A DNA stretch of 64,000 nucleotides from Flavisolibacter tropicus (GCF_001644645.1 NZ_CP011390.1:1426001-1490000); one strand, 5' to 3'; numbered from the stretch's first letter, positions 54,016-63,817 are shown. A program made the numbers and translations. The notes: generated from the letters alone by a model not told the origin.

Positions 54016-55245
54016 TTACGACTTTCGACGTTTCAATTCTTTTTGAATCAAACTAAGCTCGCGTCCTGTCTGTCCACCTACAGATGTATTCTCCTGTGCA
54101 CGGCGCATCAGGTAAGGAATTACATCTTTAATAGGTCCAAATGGCAGATACTTACTTACACTGCATCCAGCTTTTGCCAGGTTGTACGTAATATTATCGC
54201 TCATACCATATAGTTGGCTAAAGTGCACATGCGGATGATTAAGCGGCAATCCTTTTTCACGTAACAGTTGCGTTGCTAATAAATTGCTGTATTCATTATG
54301 CGAAGCCACGATCAAACCAATACGATCCAGGTTATCTATACAGAAACGAACACTTGCATTGTAATCGTTATCAGAAGCTTCTTTAGTAGGCTGAATGGGA
54401 GATTCATAACCTTTTTCAACTGCACGCTTGCGCTCTTTTTCCATATAGGCACCGCGCACCAGTTTGGCACCCAATAAGAAGCCACGTTCTTCAGCTATCT
54501 GGAAGCTTTCTTTTAAGAAAGCGAAACGATCATGACGATATAATTGAATGGTATTGTACACCACAACTTTTTCTCGGTTGTAGGCATCCATCATCAGTGT
54601 GGTCAATGCATCTACCGGGTCTTGGATCCAGGTTTCCTCTGCATCAACCAATACACCAATGCCTTGTTGCTTAGCAGCTTCACAAACACGTTTGGTGCGA
54701 TCATATACTTTCTGCCACTCTTTCATTTCTTCAGCAGATAACTGCTGCAGTGCGTTGTTATAATCCAGTATCAGTGAATTATCCTTAGAAGCCTTCATTA
54801 AAGCATCTAATTTTTCCAGTAAGCCAAAGCGGGCAAAGCCTGTCACTTTAATGCTCATGAATGGAATATTGGGCTGTGTAGCGGCGTATTCAATAACACG
54901 AATGAATTCATCGCGCGCATGGTCAAAGGCGCTCTCGCCTTCCATACCTTCTACACCATAGTCCAGTATCACCTGCACATTGCTTTCGGCAAGCTTCTTA
55001 GCTACTGTTGCTGTTTCACTTAAGGTTTCGCCACCTACAAACTGTTTGAAAATGGTTTGACGGATAAGCCCCTTCACAGGCAAGCCAACCTTGATAGACC
55101 ATGGAGCCAACCGGGTACCCAATTGTACCAACCAAGGCTTTCCCATCATAGAAAACAGGAAATGAGAATCTTTTAGGTCTTTATTGGATTTGTGGGCAAA
55201 AGCTATTGCGGTATTGTCAAAAGAAATTATTGGGTGAGCTTCCAT
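54016..55245 (-). CDS. proline dehydrogenase
   Basis: A 409-residue single-domain proline dehydrogenase from the Met at 55245 (MEAHPIISFDNT); the frame opens three codons earlier. TIM-barrel signatures: LVDAEETWIQ, VVYNTIQLYRHD, GAKLVRGAYMEKERKRA, ASHNEYSNLL, FSQLYGMSDNITYNLAKAG and KYLPFGPIKDVIPYLMRRAQEN with the proline-binding Tyr/Arg pair (YLxRR). FAD-dependent oxidation of proline to pyrroline-5-carboxylate. It is the stand-alone enzyme, not the PutA fusion. Confidence 0.94.
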   Translation of the reverse strand: MEAHPIISFDNTAIAFAHKSNKDLKDSHFLFSMMGKPWLVQLGTRLAPWSIKVGLPVKGLIRQTIFKQFVGGETLSETATVAKKLAESNVQVILDYGVEGMEGESAFDHARDEFIRVIEYAATQPNIPFMSIKVTGFARFGLLEKLDALMKASKDNSLILDYNNALQQLSAEEMKEWQKVYDRTKRVCEAAKQQGIGVLVDAEETWIQDPVDALTTLMMDAYNREKVVVYNTIQLYRHDRFAFLKESFQIAEERGFLLGAKLVRGAYMEKERKRAVEKGYESPIQPTKEASDNDYNASVRFCIDNLDRIGLIVASHNEYSNLLATQLLREKGLPLNHPHVHFSQLYGMSDNITYNLAKAGCSVSKYLPFGPIKDVIPYLMRRAQENTSVGGQTGRELSLIQKELKRRKS

Positions 55246-55431
55246 AGCAATCATTTGATCGGGGCAAATTTAGGAAAGAATGAATGAGTTTCAGTTGACA
55301 GTTATCATATTGTAATTGAGCCCTGTCATTTTAACTTTCCGGGTTTTTAGAAGTTATTAACACAAATACAGCGGGGAATCATTGGACCTTGAGTGAAAGT
55401 GGAAACATTTTTCACCCAAGGCAACAGCGGT

Positions 55432-55439
55432 TATCTTTG
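55432..55439 (+). promoter_or_regulatory. -7 element of the thioesterase gene
   Basis: TATCTTTG matches TANNTTTG, 15 bp before the ATG at 55455. It argues against the longer frame from a TTG at 55389, which would put the promoter inside the coding region. A T-rich stretch at about 55408-55412 is at the right distance for a poor -33 box. Confidence 0.5.
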
Positions 55440-55454
55440 CCTCAAATTACGCGT

Positions 55455-55970
55455 ATGCAAACAAGAACTCCAGCAGAGAGTTATACATCAATGACTGAAT
55501 TGGTTTTACCTAACGATACAAACTATTTCGGCAACCTTATGGGCGGTCGATTAATGTACTGGATGGATATAGCAGCGGCTATTGCGGCACAACGGCATTG
55601 TAATGCACCAGTGGTGACAGCCTCTGTAGATAATATTTCTTTTGAAAACCCAATTAAACTGGGCAACACGGTTCATATTGAGGCGAAAGTGACCAGAGCC
55701 TTCAACACCTCTATGGAAATACATTTAAAAGTGTGGGGTGAAGATTTTACACAACAATACAAATACAAAAGCAACGAAGCCTACTACACATTTGTAGCGT
55801 TAGACCCAAACCGCAAAGCGCGTCCTGTACCTCAATTAGTACCAGAGACAGATGAGGAAAAGAAACTGTTTGAAGGTGCCCTGCGTCGTCGCCAGGTACG
55901 CTTGATCCTAGGTGGTAAAATGAATCCAAACGATGCCGCTGAATTGAAGGCGTTGTTTATTAAGGAGTAA
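55455..55970 (+). CDS. acyl-CoA thioesterase (hotdog fold)
   Basis: A 171-residue hotdog thioesterase of the YciA/ACOT type. Start at 55455 (MQTRTPAESYTSMTELVLPND) gives the family N-terminus. NYFGNLMGGRLMYWMDIAAAIAAQRH holds the catalytic acid Asp and the central helix; TASVDNISFENPIKLGNTVHIEAKV and YTFVALDPNRKARPVP follow. Hydrolyses acyl-CoA in the cytosol; chain-length preference unknown. Confidence 0.93.
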   Translation: MQTRTPAESYTSMTELVLPNDTNYFGNLMGGRLMYWMDIAAAIAAQRHCNAPVVTASVDNISFENPIKLGNTVHIEAKVTRAFNTSMEIHLKVWGEDFTQQYKYKSNEAYYTFVALDPNRKARPVPQLVPETDEEKKLFEGALRRRQVRLILGGKMNPNDAAELKALFIKE

Positions 55971-56068
55971 GTCTGTCTGAACCAGGATTTGGGGGATTAA
56001 GAGATTTAGTAGAAAATGGTCGATTGATTAGAATTACAACTATTAAAAAAAAAGCTATTTATAAAACA

Positions 56069-56095
56069 AAAGCTGGCACATATTGCCAGCTTTTT
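56069..56095 (+). terminator. terminator after the thioesterase gene
   Basis: Arms aaagctggca / tgccagcttt, 5-nt loop, then TTTTT; about 100 bp past the stop codon. Confidence 0.8.
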
Positions 56096-56231
56096 CTATT
56101 TACTCAAGTAAAGAAATTGAATTATCAAATTCCCTGTAAACTTATCAACTTGCCTACCTGTCAACTACCCACTATCATTTGTCAACTACTCTTCCTCCTA
56201 ATCCCTTCATTTCCCCAAATCCCGGTTCCGA

Positions 56232-56705
56232 CTATTTCAAATACGCCGAATACATCCACACCAACTTCTCCTGCTGGCGTATATAATCACTTATTAGGGC
56301 ATTTGTGCCTTCATCTGAGGCATCTTGCGCAGCAGTGAGTATTTCGCGTTGTAATGAGAGAATATTACCGAAATTATCAACTATTGTTTGTACAGCTTTT
56401 GTGCCTTCTGAGATATTGGTAGCCTCTTTTACAGAAGATAGTTTTAAATACTCTGTAAACGAATGCAACGGAGTATGTCCTAAGGTTAAAATACGCTCTG
56501 CTATTTCATCTACTTTTTCCAGTAAGTCGTTGTAGAGTTCTTCAAACTTTACATGCAATACAAAAAACTTGTCGCCAGTTATGTTCCAATGCAATCCTCT
56601 AACGTTGATATAAAACACCTGGTAGTTTGCCAACAAGTTATTTAGTTTTTCTGCCAGGTCTTTACTTTTCGTTTGGTCTAAGCCAATCCAATTCTTCTTT
56701 GCCAT
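56232..56705 (-). CDS. dps: Dps-family DNA-protecting ferritin
   Basis: A 157-residue Dps. All ferroxidase residues are at the standard spacing: H39, H51, D66 and E70 (GLHWNITGDKFFVLHVKFEELYND, KVDEIAERI). Twelve subunits form a shell that oxidises iron with peroxide and shields DNA in stress. The N-terminus is short and not very basic, so direct DNA binding is uncertain. Confidence 0.94.
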   Translation of the reverse strand: MAKKNWIGLDQTKSKDLAEKLNNLLANYQVFYINVRGLHWNITGDKFFVLHVKFEELYNDLLEKVDEIAERILTLGHTPLHSFTEYLKLSSVKEATNISEGTKAVQTIVDNFGNILSLQREILTAAQDASDEGTNALISDYIRQQEKLVWMYSAYLK

Positions 56706-56823
56706 ATTGTTTAGTATTTGCTTGTAATTAAGCCATCAAACAATATGCTAGATGTAGAAGAGTAAATTTAAATAGTCAAAGAAGATGATAAATGCGAAGG
56801 AGAATGTTTGAAACAGGTGAAGT

Positions 56824-57603
56824 CTAGATGGCTTTCTTTATTTCAGGTTCTGTTTTCCAATGATGAGCACCTTTCATCATATGCTCTTTGCTTTGTTCAA
56901 TAGCATCCATTATCTGGGCTAAAATATTATCAGCAGTGTCGTTATAATCAATTTTCATTGGAGGTTTAAAGGTTACAGTTAACTGTACCCCTTTCTTTTT
57001 AAACTTCAATCCTTTCTTATCAAACGCTCGCCAAAAGCCTTGAATCACTACGGGTATAACTATAGGCTGGCAATGTTTAATTATATAGGCAGTACCCTTA
57101 CGTCCTGGTGCATAAGGTTTTGTAGTTCCTTGTGGGAAGGTTATTACCCAAGCATTACTTAATGCTCTCTCAATCTTGCGTGTATCAGAAGGGTCTAAAC
57201 CGCGACGAACTTCACTACCATCCTTTTTCCATGTGCGTTTAACGGTTAACGCCCCTGCCAGTGTAAACAACCGGCTGATAAAACTACTCTTCATTGTCTC
57301 TTCTGCCGCTACATAATAAACACTCGTGAAAGGATTCAACAAATAATAAGGCATACCCAAACGGTTACGCTTACGCCATTTTACAGCACAAAATATATGT
57401 AGAAAGGTAATAACGTCGGCAAAGTATGTTTGATGGTTGGATACGAAAAGAACATTGCGCTTTGGCAGGTTCTCTATATGCTCCGTGCCGCTTATTTTTA
57501 GTTTGTTTACTATAGCTAATCCTGGATAGGAAACAATACCCACAATAGCATACACTACCTTCCTTACCAATTTGAATTCAGCTAATCGTTTCCATAAACT
57601 CAT
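56824..57603 (-). CDS. PlsC-like 1-acylglycerol-3-phosphate acyltransferase
   Basis: A 259-residue membrane-bound acyltransferase with an N-terminal hydrophobic helix (about 15-33). Motif I reads SNHQTYFADV: five residues separate His and Asp, one more than the classical HX4D. Motif III is FPQGTTKP in place of FPEGTRS; PIVIPVVIQGF is the usual motif IV region. The deviations are probably a family variant, but the acceptor lipid cannot be assumed to be lysophosphatidate. Confidence 0.82.
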   Translation of the reverse strand: MSLWKRLAEFKLVRKVVYAIVGIVSYPGLAIVNKLKISGTEHIENLPKRNVLFVSNHQTYFADVITFLHIFCAVKWRKRNRLGMPYYLLNPFTSVYYVAAEETMKSSFISRLFTLAGALTVKRTWKKDGSEVRRGLDPSDTRKIERALSNAWVITFPQGTTKPYAPGRKGTAYIIKHCQPIVIPVVIQGFWRAFDKKGLKFKKKGVQLTVTFKPPMKIDYNDTADNILAQIMDAIEQSKEHMMKGAHHWKTEPEIKKAI

Positions 57604-57667
57604 CTGCTAGCAATTGTAGTCGTAAAGTTATGGGTTTACAATTTGTTAACTATAAAACCTGTGCCAA

Positions 57668-57696
57668 TAAAAAAGGCCCCACTTTCGTGGAGCCTT
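57668..57696 (-). terminator. terminator after rpsA
   Basis: On the minus strand arms aaggctccac / gtggggcctt (one mismatch), 4-nt loop, then TTTTTTA; 20 bp after the rpsA stop codon. Confidence 0.85.
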
Positions 57697-57715
57697 CAGT
57701 ATTAGTAAGAAAAGA

Positions 57716-59629
57716 TTACTTCTGATCGTTGTTATCTTTTTCTTCTTGCTGTAATTTTTCTTTGATCTGAGCCAAAGCACCTAAGTCACCCAAGGTAGCT
57801 TTTTCAACTTTGCCTTGAATAGTCTTCACAGCTTTCTTTGTTTTTTCAGCATCAGCTTTAGCCTCTTTTCTAGCGGCGTCTTTTTCGTCAGCTGCCGCTT
57901 GTTCCCAAATACGAGCGTGAGAAACTACAATGCGTTTTTCGTTGCGATCAAATTCAATTACCATGAATTCTGCAGTTTCATCAGCACCTACACTCTTACC
58001 ATCTTCTTTTGCTAAGTGACGGTTAGGAGCAAAGCCTTCTAAACCATAAGGTAATTGTACAATAGCACCTTTGTCATCTTTACGGCTTACAGTACCCTCA
58101 TGAATAGTACCTACAGCGAATGTATCCTGCAGGCTGTTCCAAGGATCTTCTTCCAGTTGTTTATGACCCAGTTGCAATTTGCGGTTTTCTTTATCGATAC
58201 CTAAGATAACCACATCGATATTTTCACCAACCTTAGTGTATTCACTTGGGTGGTTAAAACGCTTCAACCAGCTCAGGTCAGAGATGTGGATCATACCACC
58301 AATACCAGGAGTTAATTCTACAAACACACCGTAAGGAGTGATGTTCTTAACTACACCAGTATGACGGCTACCTTCTGGGAATTTAGTCTCGATATCAGAC
58401 CAAGGATCGTCAGAAAGTTGCTTGATAGACAAGCTCATCTTACGGCTTTCTTTATCAAGAGTTACCACTTTAGCTTCATGCTCATCACCCAGCTTAAAGA
58501 ATTCTTTAGCGTTGATTGGCGTGTTAGCCCAAGTGATTTCAGAAACGTGTACCAGACCTTCAACACCTGGCAGGATTTCCAGGAATGCACCGTAATCTTC
58601 AATGTTCACAACTTTACCGCGAACAGTTGAGCCTTCTGCAATTGTTTCAGGCAGCACATCCCATGGGTGTGGAGTCAATTGCTTCAGACCTAAAGAAATA
58701 CGCTTCTTCTCGTCGTCGAAATCCAATACCACCACGTTGATCTTCTGATCCAACTTCAACACCTCTGAAGGGTGGTTGATACGACCCCAAGAGATATCGG
58801 TGATGTATAACAAACCATCTAAGCCGCCAAGGTCCATGAACGCACCGAAGTCAGTGATGTTCTTAACAGTACCTTCCAGTACCTGACCTTTTTCAAGCTG
58901 ACCGATGATCTGAGCACGTTGTGCTTCAATATCGCTTTCAATAAGAGCTTTGTGAGATACAACTGCGTTCTTAATAGCTTCGTTGATCTTAACTACTTTG
59001 AACTCCATTGTTTTACCTACAAACTGATCGTAGTCAGTTACAGGCTTCACGTCGATCTGAGAACCTGGTAAGAATGTTTCCATACCAAATACGTCTACGA
59101 TCAAGCCACCCTTTGTTTTGCTAGTAACAGTACCGGTAACGATTTCACCAGTTTTGTGAATCTCAACGATACGCTCCCATGCGCGGGTAATACGAGCTTG
59201 CTTACGGCTTAGGTTCAGATTACCATCACGGTCTTCTTTCTCAACCACCATAACTTCTACTTCATCACCTACTTTCAGGCCTTGTAAGTCGCGGAATTCG
59301 TTCAAAGAAACCAGACCATCAGATTTGAAACCGATGTTCAATACCACGTCAGTTTTAGTGATACCTACTACTGTTCCTTTGATCAATTCACCGTCATTCA
59401 GTTGTACGAAAGTGTTTTCATACACTTTGTCGTACTTTTCTTTTTCTTCATTGCTGTAAGAAGCAACATTACGTTTGTCTACACTCCAGTCAAAATCATC
59501 ATGAGCAGTAGCTACTTCTTGAACTGGTTGTTGAACAGGTACATTTGTTGTCGCTGTAGCAGCTTCTGCAGATGCAGCAGCTTGCTCCTGTCCTTCAGCG
59601 TTTGGGTTAACAATATTGTTATCAGACAT
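57716..59629 (-). CDS. rpsA: 30S ribosomal protein S1
   Basis: A 637-residue S1 with six S1 (OB-fold) domains from about 65 to 560; clear examples are GQVLEGTVKNITDFGAFMDLGG and GVVKNITPYGVFVELTPG. The N-terminal 55 residues (Ala/Gln/Val-rich) and the C-terminal 60 (Lys/Glu/Asp-rich, coiled-coil-like) are low-complexity extensions typical of Bacteroidota. It helps the ribosome bind mRNA; in this phylum, where Shine-Dalgarno sequences are rare, it is likely important for start selection. Confidence 0.95.
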   Translation of the reverse strand: MSDNNIVNPNAEGQEQAAASAEAATATTNVPVQQPVQEVATAHDDFDWSVDKRNVASYSNEEKEKYDKVYENTFVQLNDGELIKGTVVGITKTDVVLNIGFKSDGLVSLNEFRDLQGLKVGDEVEVMVVEKEDRDGNLNLSRKQARITRAWERIVEIHKTGEIVTGTVTSKTKGGLIVDVFGMETFLPGSQIDVKPVTDYDQFVGKTMEFKVVKINEAIKNAVVSHKALIESDIEAQRAQIIGQLEKGQVLEGTVKNITDFGAFMDLGGLDGLLYITDISWGRINHPSEVLKLDQKINVVVLDFDDEKKRISLGLKQLTPHPWDVLPETIAEGSTVRGKVVNIEDYGAFLEILPGVEGLVHVSEITWANTPINAKEFFKLGDEHEAKVVTLDKESRKMSLSIKQLSDDPWSDIETKFPEGSRHTGVVKNITPYGVFVELTPGIGGMIHISDLSWLKRFNHPSEYTKVGENIDVVILGIDKENRKLQLGHKQLEEDPWNSLQDTFAVGTIHEGTVSRKDDKGAIVQLPYGLEGFAPNRHLAKEDGKSVGADETAEFMVIEFDRNEKRIVVSHARIWEQAAADEKDAARKEAKADAEKTKKAVKTIQGKVEKATLGDLGALAQIKEKLQQEEKDNNDQK

Positions 59630-59661
59630 AAAATAATCCCGAGGGTTTTTGTTCGGGTCGG

Positions 59662-59669
59662 CAAAGATA
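59662..59669 (-). promoter_or_regulatory. -7 element of rpsA
   Basis: On the minus strand TATCTTTG, matching TANNTTTG, 33 bp before the rpsA start codon. The -33 box is not clear at the expected distance. Confidence 0.5.
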
Positions 59670-59866
59670 CACTTTCCTTCGGGCTTTGAGAGCCACCCGA
59701 GCTGTTTTTTGATATTATTAAGGCTGTCTTTGATCGTATTTATCGGGTTCTACAGCCCTTTTAACGACACCTCATCCATTCTTTTCAACCTTTATGGCCT
59801 GTTAGTTATGGAAAACTGGAAACTATTGCTCAGTTTTGCACCTACTACCAATGCTATTCACCTGCT

Positions 59867-60955
59867 ATGAAAAGCCTGAAACAGACGCTTCTTTACTTAT
59901 TGGTTACGGTAATCGTTCATTCAACGACTCAAGCACAACAATGCTTCTTTAAACGCTCTTCCTTGGGCTCCCAATTTCATTACGGATCTTTTTTAACCAA
60001 TGCGCCTAAAGCAGTTTACGTAAGAGATAGCTACTCCTATTTTGGTGAACTATATTTCCAGCAGCCAGCATTCAATGCCAGCAGGCCCAACCGTCCTTTA
60101 ACACAATGGGGAGCAGGACTTTTCTTTGGACAAACAGGAAGTAAGAAATACATAGGCAAAATGGGCGGCGCTTTTTCCTATATCAAACTCCCGGTTTTTA
60201 AATACAGATCGCTAAACAGCAGTATACGTCTGGGAGCTGGTTTAGGTTGGATTGAAAAGCCCTACAATACCGTAACGAACCATAAAAATGTGATTATCGG
60301 ATCAGCTATCAATGGATACATCAATGCACTTTGGCAAAACGAGTTTTCTGTTTCTAATAATGTGTCCCTAAATGCAGGACTCAGCTTCAGTCATCTCTCA
60401 AACGGCTCTTCTACCCTTCCCAACTTGGGTTTGAATATTCCTGCGCTGTCCTTAGGCGTTCGTTATCATGTAACACCCAACAAATCACGGGTTTTACCAG
60501 TAGGAGAAGGTAAAACAGGAAAATGGTCGCTAGATGTATTTACTTCTGTTGGCGTTAAACAAGTTCCATGGATCGGTAGCAAACGTTATTTAGTCAATGT
60601 GGCCAATATAGAGACAGCAAAGAATGTATCATTAAGAAGCAGCTTTGGCGGTGGTATTTTTCTATTCTACGATCGCACCTATAAACTGGATATGTCTGAT
60701 ATTTATCCATATACGCGCGATGTAAGTAATGCCCAAGCTGGTCTTTATGCCCTATATCGTTTTCAAGCGGGCCGAGTGACTATTCCAGTACAGTTTGGTG
60801 TCCCCTTAGTGAATAAAGAAGCTAACAGTCAACTTTTCCAACAAGTTGGTGCTCGATACGCTATTTCAAAAAAATGGTCAGGACAGGTTTTACTAAAAAC
60901 CTTTGGTGGAAAAGCTGACCTTATTCATTTAGGTGTTGGCTATAAAATCAAGTGA
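59867..60955 (+). CDS. acyloxyacyl hydrolase / PagL-like outer-membrane protein
   Basis: A 362-residue exported protein; signal peptide about 1-24 (HSTTQAQ). Alternating beta-strands fit an outer-membrane barrel, and SFSHLSNGSS (about 172-181) carries the His and Ser of the PagL lipid A 3-O-deacylase motif (HxSNG). The protein is about twice the size of PagL, as is common in Bacteroidota members. Probably trims acyl chains of lipid A, inferred from the motif. Followed after 4 bp by the DUF2807 lipoprotein. Confidence 0.85.
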   Translation: MKSLKQTLLYLLVTVIVHSTTQAQQCFFKRSSLGSQFHYGSFLTNAPKAVYVRDSYSYFGELYFQQPAFNASRPNRPLTQWGAGLFFGQTGSKKYIGKMGGAFSYIKLPVFKYRSLNSSIRLGAGLGWIEKPYNTVTNHKNVIIGSAINGYINALWQNEFSVSNNVSLNAGLSFSHLSNGSSTLPNLGLNIPALSLGVRYHVTPNKSRVLPVGEGKTGKWSLDVFTSVGVKQVPWIGSKRYLVNVANIETAKNVSLRSSFGGGIFLFYDRTYKLDMSDIYPYTRDVSNAQAGLYALYRFQAGRVTIPVQFGVPLVNKEANSQLFQQVGARYAISKKWSGQVLLKTFGGKADLIHLGVGYKIK

Positions 60956-60959
60956 TGCT

Positions 60960-61691
60960 ATGCGAAAGGTTTTATTCAAAATATTAATTGGCTGCTGTTT
61001 TCTTTTAACCCAATGTAAGAAGCCCGGTTGCTTTGAGAACGCAGGTACAGTAACTACAACAGATCGTATTTTACAACCGTATAATAAGATTTATCTCAAC
61101 GATGATCTTAACCTTATTCTGACGCAGAGCGAGGAGTTTGCTGTGAAAGTAAATGCTGGACAAAACTTACAGCCTAATATTACCACTATTGTAAAAGACA
61201 GTACACTTATTATTGAAAATACAACCTCGTGTGATTGGCTCCGTAATCCTAATGAAACCATCAATGTATCAGTATCCATTCCCAATCTTAAACGCATTGA
61301 TTATGATGGCAGCGGGTCAATAACATCAACAAATACAATACTGGCAGATACCATTATGATCTACTCTTATTTAGGAGCTGGGAATATAGATCTAAATTTG
61401 AACGCCAAGCATACAACAGTTCATTTACAAGGACAAAACGCAGATGTAACACTTCACGGAAAAAGTGATTATTGTTACACACTTATACATCCCCGCAGTA
61501 GTATTTACCTGTCAGATTTTGAAGTAAAAAATATGGATATGGTATATGTAGGTGTTAGAGACGCTTTTGTAAATGTAACAAACACACTGAACGCCTATGT
61601 TTGTCATCTTGGAAACATATATTACAAAGGAAATCCCAACACTGTTGTACCAACTTATTTTAGCTCAGGCAGATTAATCAAAGCACCTTAA
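60960..61691 (+). CDS. DUF2807 (GIN-domain) lipoprotein
   Basis: A 243-residue lipoprotein starting at the ATG at 60960 (MRKVLFKILIGCCFLLTQC), 4 bp after the preceding stop; the frame extends nine codons upstream into that gene. Lipid-bearing Cys about 19. The rest is a right-handed beta-helix of the head-GIN/DUF2807 family (YNKIYLNDDLNLILTQSEEFAVKVNAG, LKRIDYDGSGSITS, LGAGNIDLNLNAKHTTVHLQG is the typical ladder). Role unknown; probably outer-membrane anchored and co-expressed with the PagL-like protein. Confidence 0.86.
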   Translation: MRKVLFKILIGCCFLLTQCKKPGCFENAGTVTTTDRILQPYNKIYLNDDLNLILTQSEEFAVKVNAGQNLQPNITTIVKDSTLIIENTTSCDWLRNPNETINVSVSIPNLKRIDYDGSGSITSTNTILADTIMIYSYLGAGNIDLNLNAKHTTVHLQGQNADVTLHGKSDYCYTLIHPRSSIYLSDFEVKNMDMVYVGVRDAFVNVTNTLNAYVCHLGNIYYKGNPNTVVPTYFSSGRLIKAP

Positions 61692-62943
61692 TGAGTTGCT
61701 AATTGACTAATAGCTTTAGCAGCAATCCAGCCACTAGCCCAGGCATGTTGAAAATTGAATCCACCTGTTATTCCATCAACATCAAGTATTTCACCAGCAA
61801 AAAACAGATGTGACAGCTTTTTACTCATCATGGTATTGGCATCAACTTCCGATAAGTGAATACCTCCAGCCGTTACAAACTCATCTTTAAACGTTGTTTT
61901 CCCTCTCACGTCTACTACAAAATCGATTAAATATTTGATCAGCAAATTCTCTACTTTGGCGGGCAAATCAGCCATACGCATGTCGTCATTTACACCCGCC
62001 TGCTCCAATAAGAATTGCCATAATCGATTCGGCAAATGGCCAATATTTTGATTGCTCACCTTTTTGCCGGAAGCACTACCTCTTAATTCTTGAAACTTAG
62101 ACTTTAACGTTTGCTCATTATAGTTAGGCAGCCAATTGATGTGCACTTTAAACTCGTAGTTTTTTTCTTTTAATTCTCTAGCCCCCATGCACTTAAACGT
62201 AATACAGATGGCCCACTCAAGCCCCAGTGCGTAATGAGAATGGGGCCTTCTTCTTGAAGTTTCGTCCCCTCTATCTTTACCCTTGCGCTCTCTACACTAA
62301 CGCCCATCAAACTATTCAAAGGGTGTTTCGGCAAATTAAAAGTAAATAAAGAAGGTACCGGTTCCGCATTAGTATGTCCTAAGTCTAACAGCCATTGAAA
62401 CATCGCTTGTTTAGGATAACCTCCGCAGGCTATGCACGCATAATCCGCCTTTAAACTTTCACCACTTGCCAGCTTAACCTGAAATTGGTTAAGCCTTGTT
62501 TCATTAGCTGAATTAGGAGCAATTAACTCTTTTACATCTGCGTTCATTCTAATTACAACGCCATATCCTCTAGCTTCATTTAAAAGACAATCAATAATGG
62601 TTTCAGAAGAATCCGTAATGGGAAACATCCTTCCATCTGGCTCCGCCTTTATCTTTACGCCACGTTCTTCAAACCATTTTATGGTATCCGTTGTATTAAA
62701 CTGATGGAATGTTTTCTTAACGAAGTTTTGCCCTCTTGGATAGCGTTTACTTAATTCAGTAATATCAAATAAATGGTGCGTTACATTACAACGCCCACCA
62801 CCTGAAATACGAACTTTTGATAAAAGCTTATTGGTTTTCTCCAATAGAATAACTTCTAAGCTAGGCTGCAAACGGGCTGCATTTATCGCACAAAAAAAGC
62901 CAGCCGCCCCACCACCAATAACTACCAAACGTTTTTTACTCAT
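61688..62943 (-). pseudogene. BaiN/HI0933-family flavoprotein, single-base frameshift
   Basis: Two overlapping frames make one protein. The first (from 62943) has the FAD motif VVIGGGAAGFFCAINAAR, KVRISGGGRCNVTH, and FTFNLPKHPLN, and ends at WGLEN. The second continues GARELKEKNYEFKVHINW to a typical C-terminus: TAGGIHLSEVDANTM, LFFAGEILDVDGITGGFNFQHAWASGW. Adding one base to the C5 run at 62182-62186 (G5 on the coding strand) restores SAWGAREL and a 418-residue protein of normal family length. Either a young pseudogene or a sequencing error; the second half has no start of its own that fits. The last 4 bp overlap the convergent DUF2807 gene. Confidence 0.85.
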
Positions 62944-62968
62944 AAAAAAGAAAGCCCTTTCGGGCTTT
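62944..62968 (-). terminator. terminator after map
   Basis: On the minus strand aaagccc, 4-nt loop, gggcttt, C and TTTTTT, directly between the map stop codon and the start of the flavoprotein gene. Confidence 0.85.
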
Positions 62969-62969
62969 A

Positions 62970-63770
62970 TTAATACTCGGCAAAGAGATTAGGATTTGCT
63001 TTTTCAGCAGCTTCTATGGTGCTATAATTTGAAAGGACATCAGCTTGACCCTTTTTAATACAAACATCATGTTCAAAATGCACAGAGGGCTTACCATCTG
63101 CGGTACGTACTGTCCAACCATCGCTATCGGTAAACACATCTTTTTTACCCATATTGATCATGGGCTCAATAGCCAGCACCAGACCTTCTTTTAACACTGG
63201 CCCAGTACCTCTTCGTCCATAGTTGGGTACTTGTGGGTCTTCATGAAGGTGACGCCCTAAACCATGTCCTACCAACTCACGCACTACACCATATTTATGC
63301 TTCTTTTCCGTATGCTCCTGAATGGCAAAAGATATATCGCCTAGGCGGTTACCAGCTACAGCTTTTTCAATTCCTTTATACAAGGACTCTTTGGTAATCT
63401 TTACTAATTGAATCACATCATCGGCAGGCTTACCAATCATAAACGTATAAGCATGATCTCCATGCCATCCGTTTTTAATCACACCTACGTCTACGGAAAC
63501 AATATCGCCTTCTTTTAACTCTTGTTCATTGGGAAAACCATGTACCACTACATCGTTTACGGAAATACAAGAATTAAATGGGTAACCATTATAATTCAAA
63601 AAGGAAGGGATAGCCTTATTATCCCTGATAAACTCACCTATTATTTTATCAATAGCGAGTGTGGTTAAACCAGGTTTCAAGATAATAGCCACTTCAGTCA
63701 GTGCTTTACTTACCAGCAAGGCACTTTCCCGCATGAGCTCTATTTCCTGATCATTTTTATAATAAATCAT
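62970..63770 (-). CDS. map: methionine aminopeptidase, type I
   Basis: A 266-residue MetAP. Metal ligands are in SVDVGVIKNGWHGDHAYTF (two Asp), VGHGLGRHLHEDP (His), VLAIEPMIN (Glu) and HFEHDVCI (Glu). VVHGFPNEQELKEGD has the substrate-binding His. Removes the start Met from nascent proteins. It follows secY as in the spc operon, but a terminator lies on each side. Confidence 0.96.
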   Translation of the reverse strand: MIYYKNDQEIELMRESALLVSKALTEVAIILKPGLTTLAIDKIIGEFIRDNKAIPSFLNYNGYPFNSCISVNDVVVHGFPNEQELKEGDIVSVDVGVIKNGWHGDHAYTFMIGKPADDVIQLVKITKESLYKGIEKAVAGNRLGDISFAIQEHTEKKHKYGVVRELVGHGLGRHLHEDPQVPNYGRRGTGPVLKEGLVLAIEPMINMGKKDVFTDSDGWTVRTADGKPSVHFEHDVCIKKGQADVLSNYSTIEAAEKANPNLFAEY

Positions 63771-63785
63771 ATTGGCTGCAAAAAT

Positions 63786-63817
63786 AAAAACCTGGCAAGT
63801 AGTCTCACCAGGTTTTT
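63786..63817 (-). terminator. hairpin terminator between secY and map
   Basis: Perfect 10-bp arms (aaaaacctgg / ccaggttttt) with a 12-nt loop and T run on the minus strand, 24 bp after secY. It should reduce read-through from the ribosomal operon into map. Confidence 0.8.

Noticed and set aside
55389..55454. Longer thioesterase from a TTG start
   Set aside because: A good -7 box lies inside this stretch and the added 22 residues do not resemble the family N-terminus.
61688..62188. Separate gene for the C-terminal part of the flavoprotein
   Set aside because: Its start lies inside the conserved SAWGAREL segment, so it is the second half of one frameshifted gene.
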